This document shows positions 12,405 through 24,767 of a DNA stretch of 64,000 bases, one piece after another. Position 1 is the stretch's first letter; every line of letters begins with the position of its first letter. Position numbers and translations under genes: made by a program. The notes beneath the pieces were generated by a model. That model saw only the letters and a program-made list of their open reading frames with translations. It was not told the origin of the DNA and searched no databases. The DNA is from Pampus argenteus (taxonomy: Eukaryota; Chordata; Actinopteri; Scombriformes; Stromateidae): NCBI GenBank assembly GCA_036937835.1, contig CM072864.1, positions 23,954,501-24,018,500 of the forward strand. The letters are read 5' to 3'.

Positions 12405-14051
12405 AATCAAAACCATGTTTGCCATCAACAAGTAACTGATTTCTAATGATTAGGACCAAAAAACTCACTTCTGAGAGCTTCCTGCAGCTTTTACTATAAC
12501 ATTTGTAAAAATAGCTTTCTCTCGGAGAGAGAAGGCCAAAACTGACAACTACAGTTTTTCTTAAACAAAGAGCAATTTTATCAATCAAAACCATGTTTGC
12601 CATCAACAAGTAACTGATTTCTAATGATTAGGACCAAAAAACTCACTTCTGAGAGCTTCCTGCAGCTTTTACTGTAACATTTGTAAAAATAGCTTTCTCT
12701 CAGGCCAAAACTGACAACTACAGTTTTTCTTAAACAAAGAGCAATATTTTCAATCAAAACCATGTTTGCCATCAACAAGTAACTGATTTCTAATGATTAG
12801 GACCAAAAAACTCACTTCTGAGAGCTTCCTGCAGCTTTTACTATAACATTTGTAAAAATAGCTTTCTCTCGGAGAGAGAAGGCCAGAACTGACAACTACA
12901 GTTTTTCTTAAACAAAGAGCAATTTTTTCAATCAAAACCATGTTTGCCATCAACAAGTAACTGATTTCTAATGATTAGGACCAAAAAACTCACTTCTGAG
13001 AGCTTCCTGCAGCTTTTACTGTAACATTTGTAAAAATAGCTTTCTCTCGGCGAGAGAAGGCCAAAACTGACAACTACAGTTTTTCTTAAACAACAAGCAA
13101 TATTTTCAATCAAAACCATGTTTGCCATCAACAAGTAACTGATTTCTAATGATTAGGACCAAAAAACTCACTTCTAAGAGCTTCCTGCTGCTTTTACTGT
13201 AACATTTGTAAAAATAGCTTTCTCTCGGCGAGAGAAGGCCAAAACTGACAACTACAGTTTTTCTTAAACAAAGAGCAATATTTTCAATCAAAACCATGTT
13301 TGCCATCAACAAGTAACTGATTTCTAATGATTAGGACCAAAAAACTCACTTCTGAGAGCTTCCTGCAGCTTTTACTGTAACATTTGTAAAAATAGCTTTC
13401 TCTCAGGCCAAAACTGACAACTACAGTTTTCCTTAAACAAGGAGCAATATTTTCAATCAAAACCATGTTTGCCACCAACAAGTAACTGATTTCTAATGAT
13501 TAGGACCAGAAAACTCACTTCTGAGAGCTTCCTGCAGCTTTTACTGTAACATTTGTAAAAATCGCTTTCTCTCAGGCCAAAACTGACAACTACAGTTTTC
13601 CTTAAACAAGGAGCAATATTTTCAATCAAAACCATGTTTGCCATCAACAAGTAACTGATTTCTAATGATTACGACCAAAAAACTCACTTCTGAGAGCTTC
13701 CTGCAGCTTTTACTGTAACATTTGTAAAAATAGCTTTCTCTCAGGCCAAAACTGACAACTACAGTTTTTCTTAAACAAAGAGCAATATTTTCAATCAAAA
13801 CCATGTTTGCCATCAACAAGTAACTGATTTCTAATGATTAGGACCAAAAAACTCACTTCTGAGAGCTTCCTGCAGCTTTTACTATAACATTTGTAAAAAT
13901 AGCTTTCTCTCAGAGAGAGAAGGCCAGAACTGACAACTACAGTTTTTCTTAAACAAAGAGCATTTTTTTCAATCAAAACCATGTTTGCCATCAACAAGTA
14001 ACTGATTTCTAATGATTAGGACCAAAAAACTCACTTCTGAGAGCTTCCTGC
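12405..14051 (+). repeat. Second copy of the 1-1647 block
   Basis: This matches 1-1647 at +12,404 bp and is itself copied at about 34295-35941 in unit B (+21,890). A small difference is the ATATTTTCAATC tail near 13785 against ATATTTTTAATC near 1381. Its presence links the left margin of the window to the interior. Confidence 0.8.
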
Positions 14052-14599
14052 AGCTTTTACTGTAACATTTGTAAAAATAGCTTTCTCTCGGCGAGAGAAG
14101 GCCAAAACTGACAACTACAGTTTTTCTTAAACAACAAGCAATATTTTCAATCAAAACCATGTTTGCCATCAACAAGTAACTGATTTCTAATGATTAGGAC
14201 CAAAAAACTCACTTCTGAGAGCTTCCTGCTGCTTTTACTGTAACATTTGTAAAAATAGCTTTCTCTCGGCGAGAGAAGGCCAAAACTGACAACTACAGTT
14301 TTTCTTAAACAAAGAGCAATATTTTCAATCAAAACCATGTTTGCCATCAACAAGTAACTGATTTCTAATGATTAGGACCAAAAAACTCACTTCTGAGAGC
14401 TTCCTGCAGCTTTTACTGTAACATTTGTAAAAATAGCTTTCTCTCAGGCCAAAACTGACAACTACAGTTTTCCTTAAACAAGGAGCAATATTTTCAATCA
14501 AAACCATGTTTGCCATCAACAAGTAACTGATTTCTAAGATTAGGACCAAAAAACTCACTTCTGAGAGCTTCCTGCAGCTTTTACTGTAACATTTGTAAA

Positions 14600-15260
14600 A
14601 ATAGTTTTCTCTCAGGCCAAAACTGACAACTACAGTTTTTCTTAAACAACGAGCAATATTTTCTATCAAAACCATGTTTGCCATCAACAAGTAATTGATT
14701 TCTAATGATTAGGACCAAAAAACTCACTTCTGAGAGCTTCCTGCAGCTTTTACTGTGACATTTGTAAAAAATAGCTTTCTCTCGGCGAGAGAAGGCCAAA
14801 ACTGAAGACTACAGTTTTTCTTAAACAAGGAACAATATTTTCAATCAAAACCATGTTTGCCATCAACAAGTAACTGATTTCTAATGATTAGGACCAGAAA
14901 ACTCACTTCTGAGAGCTTCCTGCAGCTTTTACTGTAACATTTGTAAAAATCGCTTTCTCTCAGGCCAAAACTGACAACTACAGTTTTCCTTAAACAAGGA
15001 GCAATATTTTCAATCAAAACCATGTTTGCCATCAACAAGTAACTGATTTCTAATGATTAGGACCAAAAAACTCACTTCTGAGAGCTTTCTGCAGCTTTTA
15101 CTGTAACATTTGTAAAAATAGTTTTCTCTCAGGCCAAAACTGACTACTACAGTTTTTCTTAAACAAAGAGCAATATTTTCAATCAAAACCATGTTTGCCA
15201 TCAACAAGTAACTGATTTCTAATGATTAGGACAAAAAAACTCACTTCTGAGAGCTTCCTG
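14600..15260 (+). repeat. Block recurring at +5,740 bp (20340-21000)
   Basis: Private variants TATCAAAACC, GTAATTGATT, ACTGTGACATTTG, CTGAAGACTACAG, AGAGCTTTCTG and GACTACTACAG occur in the same order at about 20340-21000. The match ends at 15261, where GCAGC stands against GCTGC. The block is also copied into unit B at about 36490-37150 and about 42747-43407. Confidence 0.75.
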
Positions 15261-15549
15261 CAGCTTTTACTATAACATTTGTAAAAATAGCTTTCTCTCG
15301 GAGAGAGAAGGCCAAAACTGACAACTACAGTTTTTCTTAAACAAAGAGCAATTTTATCTATCAAAACCATGTTTGCCATCAACAAGTAACTGATTTCTAA
15401 TGATTAGGACCAAAAAACTCACTTCTGAGAGCTTCCTGCAGCTTTTACTGTAACATTTGTAAAAATAGCTTTCTCTCGGCGAGAGAAGGCCAAAACTGAC
15501 AACTACAGTTTTTCTTAAACAACAAGCAATATTTTCAATCAAAACCATG

Positions 15550-16850
15550 TTTGCCATCAACAAGTAACTGATTTCTAATGATTAGGACCAAAAAACTCAC
15601 TTCTGAGAGCTTCCTGCAGCTTTTACTGTAACATTTGTAAAAATAGCTTTCTCTCAGGCCAAAACTGACAACTACAGTTTTCCTTAAACAAGGAGCAATA
15701 TTTTCAATCAAAACCATGTTTGCCATCAACAAGTAACTGATTTCTAAGATTAGGACCAAAAAACTCACTTCTGAGAGCTTCCTGCAGCTTTTACTGTAAC
15801 ATTTGTAAAAATAGTTTTCTCTCAGGCCAAAACTGACAACTACAGTTTTTCTTAAACAACGAGCAATATTTTAAATCAAAACCATGTTTGCCATCAACAA
15901 GTAACTGATATCTAATGATTAGGACCAAAAAACTCACTTCTGAGAGCTTCCTGCAGCTTTTACTGTAACATTTGTAAAAATAGCTTTCTCTCAGGCCAAA
16001 ACTGACAACTACAGTTTTTCTTAAACAACAAGCAATATTTCAATCAAAACCATGTTTGCCATCAACAAGTAACTGATTTCTAATGATTAGGACCAAAAAA
16101 CTCACTTCTGAGAGCTTCCTGCTGCTTATACTGTAACATTTGTAAAAATAGCTTTCTCTCGGCGAGAGAAGGCCAAAACTGACAACTACAGTTTTTCTTA
16201 AACAACGAGCAATATTTTCAATCAAAACCATGTTTACCATCAACAAGTAACTGATTTCTAATGATTAGGACCAAAAAACTCACCTCTGAGAGCTTCCTGC
16301 AGCTTTTACTGTAACATTTGTAAAAATAGCTTTCTCTCGGCGAGAGAAGGCCAAAACTGACAACTACAGTTTTTCTTAAACAACAAGCAATATTTTCAAT
16401 CAAAACCATGTTTGCCATCAACAAGTAACTGATTTCTAATGATTAGGACCAAAAAACTCACTTCTGAGAGCTTCCTGCTGCTTTTACTGTAACATTTGTA
16501 AAAATAGCTTTCTCTCGGCGAGAGAAGGCCAAAACTGACAACTACAGTTTTTCTTAAACAAGGAGCAATATTTTCAATCAAAACCATGTTTGCCATCAAC
16601 AAGTAACTGATTTCTAAGATTAGGACCAAAAAACTCACTTCTGAGAGCTTCCTGCAGCTTTTACTGTAACATTTGTAAAAATAGTTTTCTCTCAGGCCAA
16701 AACTGACAACTACAGTTTTTCTTAAACAACGAGCAATATTTTCAATCAAAACCATGTTTGCCATCAACAAGTAACTGATATCTAATGATTAGGACCAAAA
16801 AACTCACTTCTGAGAGCTTCCTGCAGCTTTTACTGTAACATTTGTAAAAA
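15550..16850 (+). repeat. Block recurring at +3,491 bp (19041-20341)
   Basis: Monomer order, including the TAAGATT 168-bp variant, the CTTATACTG variant and the ATATTTCAATC one-base-shorter tail, matches 19041-20341 at 3,491 bp. The match stops near 16854, where TAGCTTTC in this copy stands against TAGTTTTC. Confidence 0.75.
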
Positions 16851-16999
16851 TAGCTTTCTCTCAGGCCAAAACTGACAACTACAGTTTTTCTTAAACAACA
16901 AGCAATATTTCAATCAAAACCATGTTTGCCATCAACAAGTAACTGATTTCTAATGATTAGGACCAAAAAACTCACTTCTGAGAGCTTCCTGCAGCTTTT

Positions 17000-18984
17000 A
17001 CTGTGACATTTGTAAAAAAATAGCTTTCTCTCGGCGAGAGAAGGCCAAAACTGAAGACTACAGTTTTTCTTAAACAAGGAACAATATTTTCAATCAAAAC
17101 CATGTTTGCCATCAACAAGTAACTGATTTCTAATGATTAGGACCAGAAAACTCACTTCTGAGAGCTTCCTGCAGCTTTTACTGTAACATTTGTAAAAATA
17201 GCTTTCTCTCAGGCCAAAACTGACTACTACAGTTTTTCTTAAACAAAGAGCAATATTTTCAATCAAAACCATGTTTGCCATCAACAAGTAACTGATTTCT
17301 AATGATTAGGACCAAAAAACTCACTTCTGAGAGCTTCCTGCAGCTTTTACTATAACATTTGTAAAAATAGCTTTCTCTCGGAGAGAGAAGGCCAAAACTG
17401 ACAACTACAGTTTTTCTTAAACAACGAGCAATATTTTAAATCAAAACCATGTTTGCCATCAACAAGTAACTGATTTCTAATGATTAGGACCAAAAAACTC
17501 ACTTCTGAGAGCTTCCTGCAGCTTTTACTGTAACATTTGTAAAAATAGCTTTCTCTCAGAGAGAGAAGGCCAAAACTGACAACTACAGTTTTTCTTAAAC
17601 AAGGAGCAATATTTTCAATCAAAACCAGGTTTGCCATCAATAAGTAACTGATATCTAATGATTAGGACCAAAAAACTCACTTCTGAGAGCTTCCTGCTGC
17701 TTATACTGTAACATTTGTAAAAATAGCTTTCTCTCGGCGAGAGAAGGCCAAAACTGACAACTACAGTTTTTCTTAAACAACGAGCAATATTTTCAATCAA
17801 AACCATGTTTACCATCAACAAGTAACTGATTTCTAATGATTAGGACCAAAAAACTCACTTCTGAGAGCTTCCTGCAGCTTTTACTGTAACATTTGTAAAA
17901 ATAGCTTTCTCTCAGTGAGAGAAGGCCAAAACTGACAACTACAGTTTTTCTTAAACAACGAGCAATATTTTCAATCAAAACCATGTTTACCATCAACAAG
18001 TAACTGATTTCTAATGATTAGGACCAAAAAACTCACTTCTGAGAGCTTCCTGCAGCTTTTACTGTAACATTTGTAAAAAACGCTTTCTCTCAGGCCAAAA
18101 CTGACAACTACAGTTTTTCTTAAACAAGGAGCAATATTTTCAATCAAAACCATGTTTGCCATCAATAAGTAACTGATATCTAATGATTAGGACCAAAAAA
18201 CTCACTTCTGAGAGCTTCCTGCTGCTTTTACTGTAACATTTGTAAAAATAGTTTTCTCTCAGGCCAAAACTGACAACTACAGTTTTTCTTAAACAAAGAG
18301 CAATTTTTTCAATCAAAACCATGTTTGCCATCAACAAGTAACTGATTTCTAAGATTAGGACCAAAAAACTCACTTCTGAGAGCTTCCTGCAGCTTTTACT
18401 GTAACATTTGTAAAAATAGCTTTCTCTCGGCGAGAGAAGGCCAAAACTGACAACTACAGTTTTTCTTGAACAACGAGCAATATTTTCAATCAAAACCATG
18501 TTTACCATCAACAAGTGACTGATTTCTAATGATTAGGACCAAAAAACTCACTTCTGAGAGCTTCCTGCAGCTTTTACTGTAACATTTGTAAAAAAAAACA
18601 AAAAAAAAACGCTTTCTCTCGGGCCAAAACTGACAACTACAGTTTTTCTTAAACAAGGAGCAATATTTTCAATTAAAACCATGTTTGCCATCAACAAGTA
18701 ACTGATTTCTAATGAATAGGACCAAAAAACTCACTTCTGAGAGCTTCCTGCAGCTTTTACTGTAACATTTGTAAAAATAGCTTTCTCTCGGAGAGAGAAG
18801 GCCAAAACTGACAACTACACTTTTTCTTAAACAAGGAGCAATATTTTCTATCAAAACCATGTTTGCCATCAACAAGTAATTGATTTCTAATGATTAGGAC
18901 CAAAAAACTCACTTCTGAGAGCTTCCTGCAGCTTTTACTGTGACATTTGTAAAAAATAGCTTTCTCTTGGCGAGAGAAGGCCAA
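17000..18984 (+). repeat. Block recurring at +4,526 bp (21526-23511)
   Basis: Matches about 21526-23511 with private variants CCAGGTTTGCC (about 17626), AAAAAACGCTTTC (about 18075), CAAGTGACTG (about 18513), the long A-tract and CTACACTTTTTC. The A-tract itself differs: A9-C-A10 here against an uninterrupted A21 in the second copy, which shifts the offset to 4,527. Confidence 0.75.
18590..18610 (+). repeat. A9-C-A10-C tract
   Basis: First tract of the CGCTTTCTCTCGGGCC lineage from the left of the window. It is copied in unit B near 40997 with the same internal C. Confidence 0.85.
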
Positions 18985-19040
18985 AACTGAAGACTACAGT
19001 TTTTCTTAAACAAGGAGCAATATTTTCAATCAAAACCATG

Positions 19041-20341
19041 TTTGCCATCAACAAGTAACTGATTTCTAATGATTAGGACCAGAAAACTCACTTCTGAGAG
19101 CTTCCTGCTGCTTTTACTGTAACATTTGTAAAAATAGCTTTCTCTCAGGCCAAAACTGACAACTACAGTTTTCCTTAAACAAGGAGCAATATTTTCAATC
19201 AAAACCATGTTTGCCATCAACAAGTAACTGATTTCTAAGATTAGGACCAAAAAACTCACTTCTGAGAGCTTCCTGCAGCTTTTACTGTAACATTTGTAAA
19301 AATAGTTTTCTCTCAGGCCAAAACTGACAACTACAGTTTTTCTTAAACAACGAGCAATATTTTAAATCAAAACCATGTTTGCCATCAACAAGTAACTGAT
19401 ATCTAATGATTAGGACCAAAAAACTCACTTCTGAGAGCTTCCTGCAGCTTTTACTGTAACATTTGTAAAAATAGCTTTCTCTCAGGCCAAAACTGACAAC
19501 TACAGTTTTTCTTAAACAACAAGCAATATTTCAATCAAAACCATGTTTGCCATCAACAAGTAACTGATTTCTAATGATTAGGACCAAAAAACTCACTTCT
19601 GAGAGCTTCCTGCTGCTTATACTGTAACATTTGTAAAAATAGCTTTCTCTCGGCGAGAGAAGGCCAAAACTGACAACTACAGTTTTTCTTAAACAACGAG
19701 CAATATTTTCAATCAAAACCATGTTTACCATCAACAAGTAACTGATTTCTAATGATTAGGACCAAAAAACTCACCTCTGAGAGCTTCCTGCAGCTTTTAC
19801 TGTAACATTTGTAAAAATAGCTTTCTCTCGGCGAGAGAAGGCCAAAACTGACAACTACAGTTTTTCTTAAACAACAAGCAATATTTTCAATCAAAACCAT
19901 GTTTGCCATCAACAAGTAACTGATTTCTAATGATTAGGACCAAAAAACTCACTTCTGAGAGCTTCCTGCTGCTTTTACTGTAACATTTGTAAAAATAGCT
20001 TTCTCTCGGCGAGAGAAGGCCAAAACTGACAACTACAGTTTTTCTTAAACAAGGAGCAATATATTCAATCAAAACCATGTTTGCCATCAACAAGTAACTG
20101 ATTTCTAAGATTAGGACCAAAAAACTCACTTCTGAGAGCTTCCTGCAGCTTTTACTGTAACATTTGTAAAAATAGTTTTCTCTCAGGCCAAAACTGACAA
20201 CTACAGTTTTTCTTAAACAACGAGCAATATTTTCAATCAAAACCATGTTTGCCATCAACAAGTAACTGATATCTAATGATTAGGACCAAAAAACTCACTT
20301 CTGAGAGCTTCCTGCAGCTTTTACTGTAACATTTGTAAAAA
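19041..20341 (+). repeat. Second copy of the 15550-16850 block
   Basis: Second copy at 3,491 bp. One visible difference is AATATATTC near 20060 against AATATTTTC. At its right end the sequence switches to the lineage of 14600-15260, making a mosaic junction near 20341. Confidence 0.75.
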
Positions 20342-21525
20342 TAGTTTTCTCTCAGGCCAAAACTGACAACTACAGTTTTTCTTAAACAACGAGCAATATT
20401 TTCTATCAAAACCATGTTTGCCATCAACAAGTAATTGATTTCTAATGATTAGGACCAAAAAACTCACTTCTGAGAGCTTCCTGCAGCTTTTACTGTGACA
20501 TTTGTAAAAAATAGCTTTCTCTCGGCGAGAGAAGGCCAAAACTGAAGACTACAGTTTTTCTTAAACAAGGAACAATATTTTCAATCAAAACCATGTTTGC
20601 CATCAACAAGTAACTGATTTCTAATGATTAGGACCAGAAAACTCACTTCTGAGAGCTTCCTGCAGCTTTTACTGTAACATTTGTAAAAATCGCTTTCTCT
20701 CAGGCCAAAACTGACAACTACAGTTTTCCTTAAACAAGGAGCAATATTTTCAATCAAAACCATGTTTGCCATCAACAAGTAACTGATTTCTAATGATTAG
20801 GACCAAAAAACTCACTTCTGAGAGCTTTCTGCAGCTTTTACTGTAACATTTGTAAAAATAGTTTTCTCTCAGGCCAAAACTGACTACTACAGTTTTTCTT
20901 AAACAAAGAGCAATATTTTCAATCAAAACCATGTTTGCCATCAACAAGTAACTGATTTCTAATGATTAGGACAAAAAAACTCACTTCTGAGAGCTTCCTG
21001 CTGCTTTTACTGTAACATTTGTAAAAATAGCTTTCTCTCGGCGAGAGAAGGCCAAAACTGACAACTACAGTTTTTCTTAAACAAAGAGCAATATTTTGAA
21101 TCAAAACCATGTTTGCCATCAACAAGTAACTGATTTCTAATGATTAGGACCAAAAAACTCACTTCTGAGAGCTTCCTGCAGCTTTTACTGTAACATTTGT
21201 AAAAATAGCTTTCTCTCAGGCCAAAACTGACAACTACATTTTTTCTTAAACAACAAGCAATATTTTCAATCAAAACCATGTTTGCCATCAATAAGTAACT
21301 GATATCTAATGATTAGGACCAAAAAACTCACTTCTGAGAGCTTCCTGCTGCTTTTACTGTAACATTTGTAAAAAATAGTTTTCTCTCAGGCCAAAACTGA
21401 CAACTACAGTTTTTCTTAAACAAGGAGCAATATTTTCAATCAAAACCATGTTTGCCATCAACAAGTAACTGATTTCTAATGATTAGGACCAAAAAACTCA
21501 CTTCTGAGAGCTTCCTGCAGCTTTT

Positions 21526-23511
21526 ACTGTGACATTTGTAAAAAAATAGCTTTCTCTCGGCGAGAGAAGGCCAAAACTGAAGACTACAGTTTTTCTTAAA
21601 CAAGGAACAATATTTTCAATCAAAACCATGTTTGCCATCAACAAGTAACTGATTTCTAATGATTAGGACCAGAAAACTCACTTCTGAGAGCTTCCTGCAG
21701 CTTTTACTGTAACATTTGTAAAAATAGCTTTCTCTCAGGCCAAAACTGACTACTACAGTTTTTCTTAAACAAAGAGCAATATTTTCAATCAAAACCATGT
21801 TTGCCATCAACAAGTAACTGATTTCTAATGATTAGGACCAAAAAACTCACTTCTGAGAGCTTCCTGCAGCTTTTACTATAACATTTGTAAAAATAGCTTT
21901 CTCTCGGAGAGAGAAGGCCAAAACTGACAACTACAGTTTTTCTTAAACAAAGAGCAATTTTATCAATCAAAACCATGTTTGCCATCAACAAGTAACTGAT
22001 TTCTAATGATTAGGACCAAAAAACTCACTTCTGAGAGCTTCCTGCAGCTTTTACTGTAACATTTGTAAAAATAGCTTTCTCTCAGAGAGAGAAGGCCAAA
22101 ACTGACAACTACAGTTTTTCTTAAACAAGGAGCAATATTTTCAATCAAAACCAGGTTTGCCATCAATAAGTAACTGATATCTAATGATTAGGACCAAAAA
22201 ACTCACTTCTGAGAGCTTCCTGCTGCTTATACTGTAACATTTGTAAAAATAGCTTTCTCTCGGCGAGAGAAGGCCAAAACTGACAACTACAGTTTTTCTT
22301 AAACAACGAGCAATATTTTCAATCAAAACCATGTTTACCATCAACAAGTAACTGATTTCTAATGATTAGGACCAAAAAACTCACTTCTGAGAGCTTCCTG
22401 CAGCTTTTACTGTAACATTTGTAAAAATAGCTTTCTCTCAGTGAGAGAAGGCCAAAACTGACAACTACAGTTTTTCTTAAACAACGAGCAATATTTTCAA
22501 TCAAAACCATGTTTACCATCAACAAGTAACTGATTTCTAATGATTAGGACCAAAAAACTCACTTCTGAGAGCTTCCTGCAGCTTTTACTGTAACATTTGT
22601 AAAAAACGCTTTCTCTCAGGCCAAAACTGACAACTACAGTTTTTCTTAAACAAGGAGCAATATTTTCAATCAAAACCATGTTTGCCATCAATAAGTAACT
22701 GATATCTAATGATTAGGACCAAAAAACTCACTTCTGAGAGCTTCCTGCTGCTTTTACTGTAACATTTGTAAAAATAGTTTTCTCTCAGGCCAAAACTGAC
22801 AACTACAGTTTTTCTTAAACAAAGAGCAATTTTTTCAATCAAAACCATGTTTGCCATCAACAAGTAACTGATTTCTAAGATTAGGACCAAAAAACTCACT
22901 TCTGAGAGCTTCCTGCAGCTTTTACTGTAACATTTGTAAAAATAGCTTTCTCTCGGCGAGAGAAGGCCAAAACTGACAACTACAGTTTTTCTTAAACAAC
23001 GAGCAATATTTTCAATCAAAACCATGTTTACCATCAACAAGTGACTGATTTCTAATGATTAGGACCAAAAAACTCACTTCTGAGAGCTTCCTGCAGCTTT
23101 TACTGTAACATTTGTAAAAAAAAAAAAAAAAAAAAACGCTTTCTCTCGGGCCAAAACTGACAACTACAGTTTTTCTTAAACAAGGAGCAATATTTTCAAT
23201 TAAAACCATGTTTGCCATCAACAAGTAAGTGATTTCTAATGAATAGGACCAAAAAACTCACTTCTCAGAGCTTCCTGCAGCTTTTACTGTAACATTTGTA
23301 AAAATAGCTTTCTCTCGGAGAGAGAAGGCCAAAACTGACAACTACACTTTTTCTTAAACAAGGAGCAATATTTTCTATCAAAACCATGTTTGCCATCAAC
23401 AAGTAATTGATTTCTAATGATTAGGACCAAAAAACTCACTTCTGAGAGCTTCCTGCAGCTTTTACTGTGACATTTGTAAAAAATAGCTTTCTCTTGGCGA
23501 GAGAAGGCCAA
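21526..23511 (+). repeat. Second copy of the 17000-18984 block
   Basis: Second copy at +4,526/4,527 bp. One monomer here (about 21787-21964) is absent from the corresponding place in unit B. The copy ends with the TCTCTTGGCGAG variant of the palindrome (about 23490), which is also seen near 18964. Confidence 0.75.
23116..23136 (+). repeat. A21 tract
   Basis: Uninterrupted A21 in the second copy of the 17000-18984 block. It corresponds to A20 at 45345-45364 in unit B, a one-base slippage difference. Confidence 0.9.
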
Positions 23512-24229
23512 AACTGAAGACTACAGTTTTTCTTAAACAAGGAGCAATATTTTCAATCAAAACCATGTTTGCCATCAACAAGTAACTGATTTCTAATGAT
23601 TAGGACCAGAAAACTCACTTCTGAGAGCTTCCTGCTGCTTTTACTGTAACATTTGTAAAAATAGTTTTCTCTCAGGCCAAAACTGACAATTACAGTTTTT
23701 CTTAAACAACGAGCAATATTTTAATCAAAACCATGTTTGCCATCAACAAGTAACTGATTTCTAATGATTAGGACCAAAAAACTCACTTCTGAGAGCTTCC
23801 TGCAGCTTTTACTGTAACATTTGTAAAAATAGCTTTCTCTCAGGCCAAAACTGACAACTACAGTTTTTCTTAAACAAAGAGCCATTTTTTTCAATCAAAA
23901 CCATGTTTGCCATCAACAAGTAACTGATTTCTAATGATTAGGACCAAAAAACTCACTTCTGAGAGCTTCCTGCAGCTTTTACTGTAACATTTGTAAAAAT
24001 AGCTTTCTCTCAGGCCAAAACTGACAACTACAGTTTTTCTTAAACAACAAGCAATATTTTAATCAAAACCATGTTTGCCATCAACAAGTAACTGATTTCT
24101 AATGATTAGGACCAAAAAACTCACTTCTGAGAGCTTCCTGCAGCTTTTACTGTAACATTTGTAAAAAATAGCTTTCTCTCAGGCCAAAACTGACAACTAC
24201 AGTTTTTCTTAAACAACAAGCAATATTTC

Positions 24230-24767
24230 AATCAAAACCATGTTTGCCATCAACAAGTAACTGATTTCTAATGATTAGGACCAAAAAACTCACTTCTGAG
24301 AGCTTCCTGCTGCTTATACTGTAACATTTGTAAAAATAGCTTTCTCTCGGCGAGAGAAGGCCAAAACTGACAACTACAGTTTTTCTTAAACAACGAGCAA
24401 TATTTTCAATCAAAACCATGTTTACCATCAACAAGTAACTGATTTCTAATGATTAGGACCAAAAAACTCACTTCTGAGAGCTTCCTGCAGCTTTTACTGT
24501 AACATTTGTAAAAAAAAAAAAAAAAAAACGCTTTCTCTCGGGCCAAAACTGACAACTACAGTTTTTCTTAAACAAGGAGCAATATTTTCAATTAAAACCA
24601 TGTTTGCCATCAACAAGTAACTGATTTCTAATGAATAGGACCAAAAAACTCACTTCTGAGAGCTTCCTGCAGCTTTTACTGTAACATTTGTAAAACTAGC
24701 TTTCTCTCGGAGAGAGAAGGCCAAAACTGAAGACTACAGTTTTTCTTAAACAAGGAGCAATATTTTC
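24230..24767 (+). repeat. Three-monomer A-tract cassette (P-Q-R), 538 bp
   Basis: P is an L monomer with CTTATACTG. Q starts with an ATGTTTACC head and carries a long A-tract followed by CGCTTTCTCTCGGGCC. R begins AATTAAAACC and carries AATGAATAGGACC and, in other copies, the GGAGAGAGAAGG palindrome. The same ordered trio recurs at 27016, 46458, 49244, 53780, 56230 and 62907. Confidence 0.75.
24510..24528 (+). repeat. A19 tract
   Basis: A-tract of the Q monomer in the 24230 cassette, followed by CGCTTTCTCTCGGG; unit B keeps A19 at 46738-46756. Confidence 0.9.
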
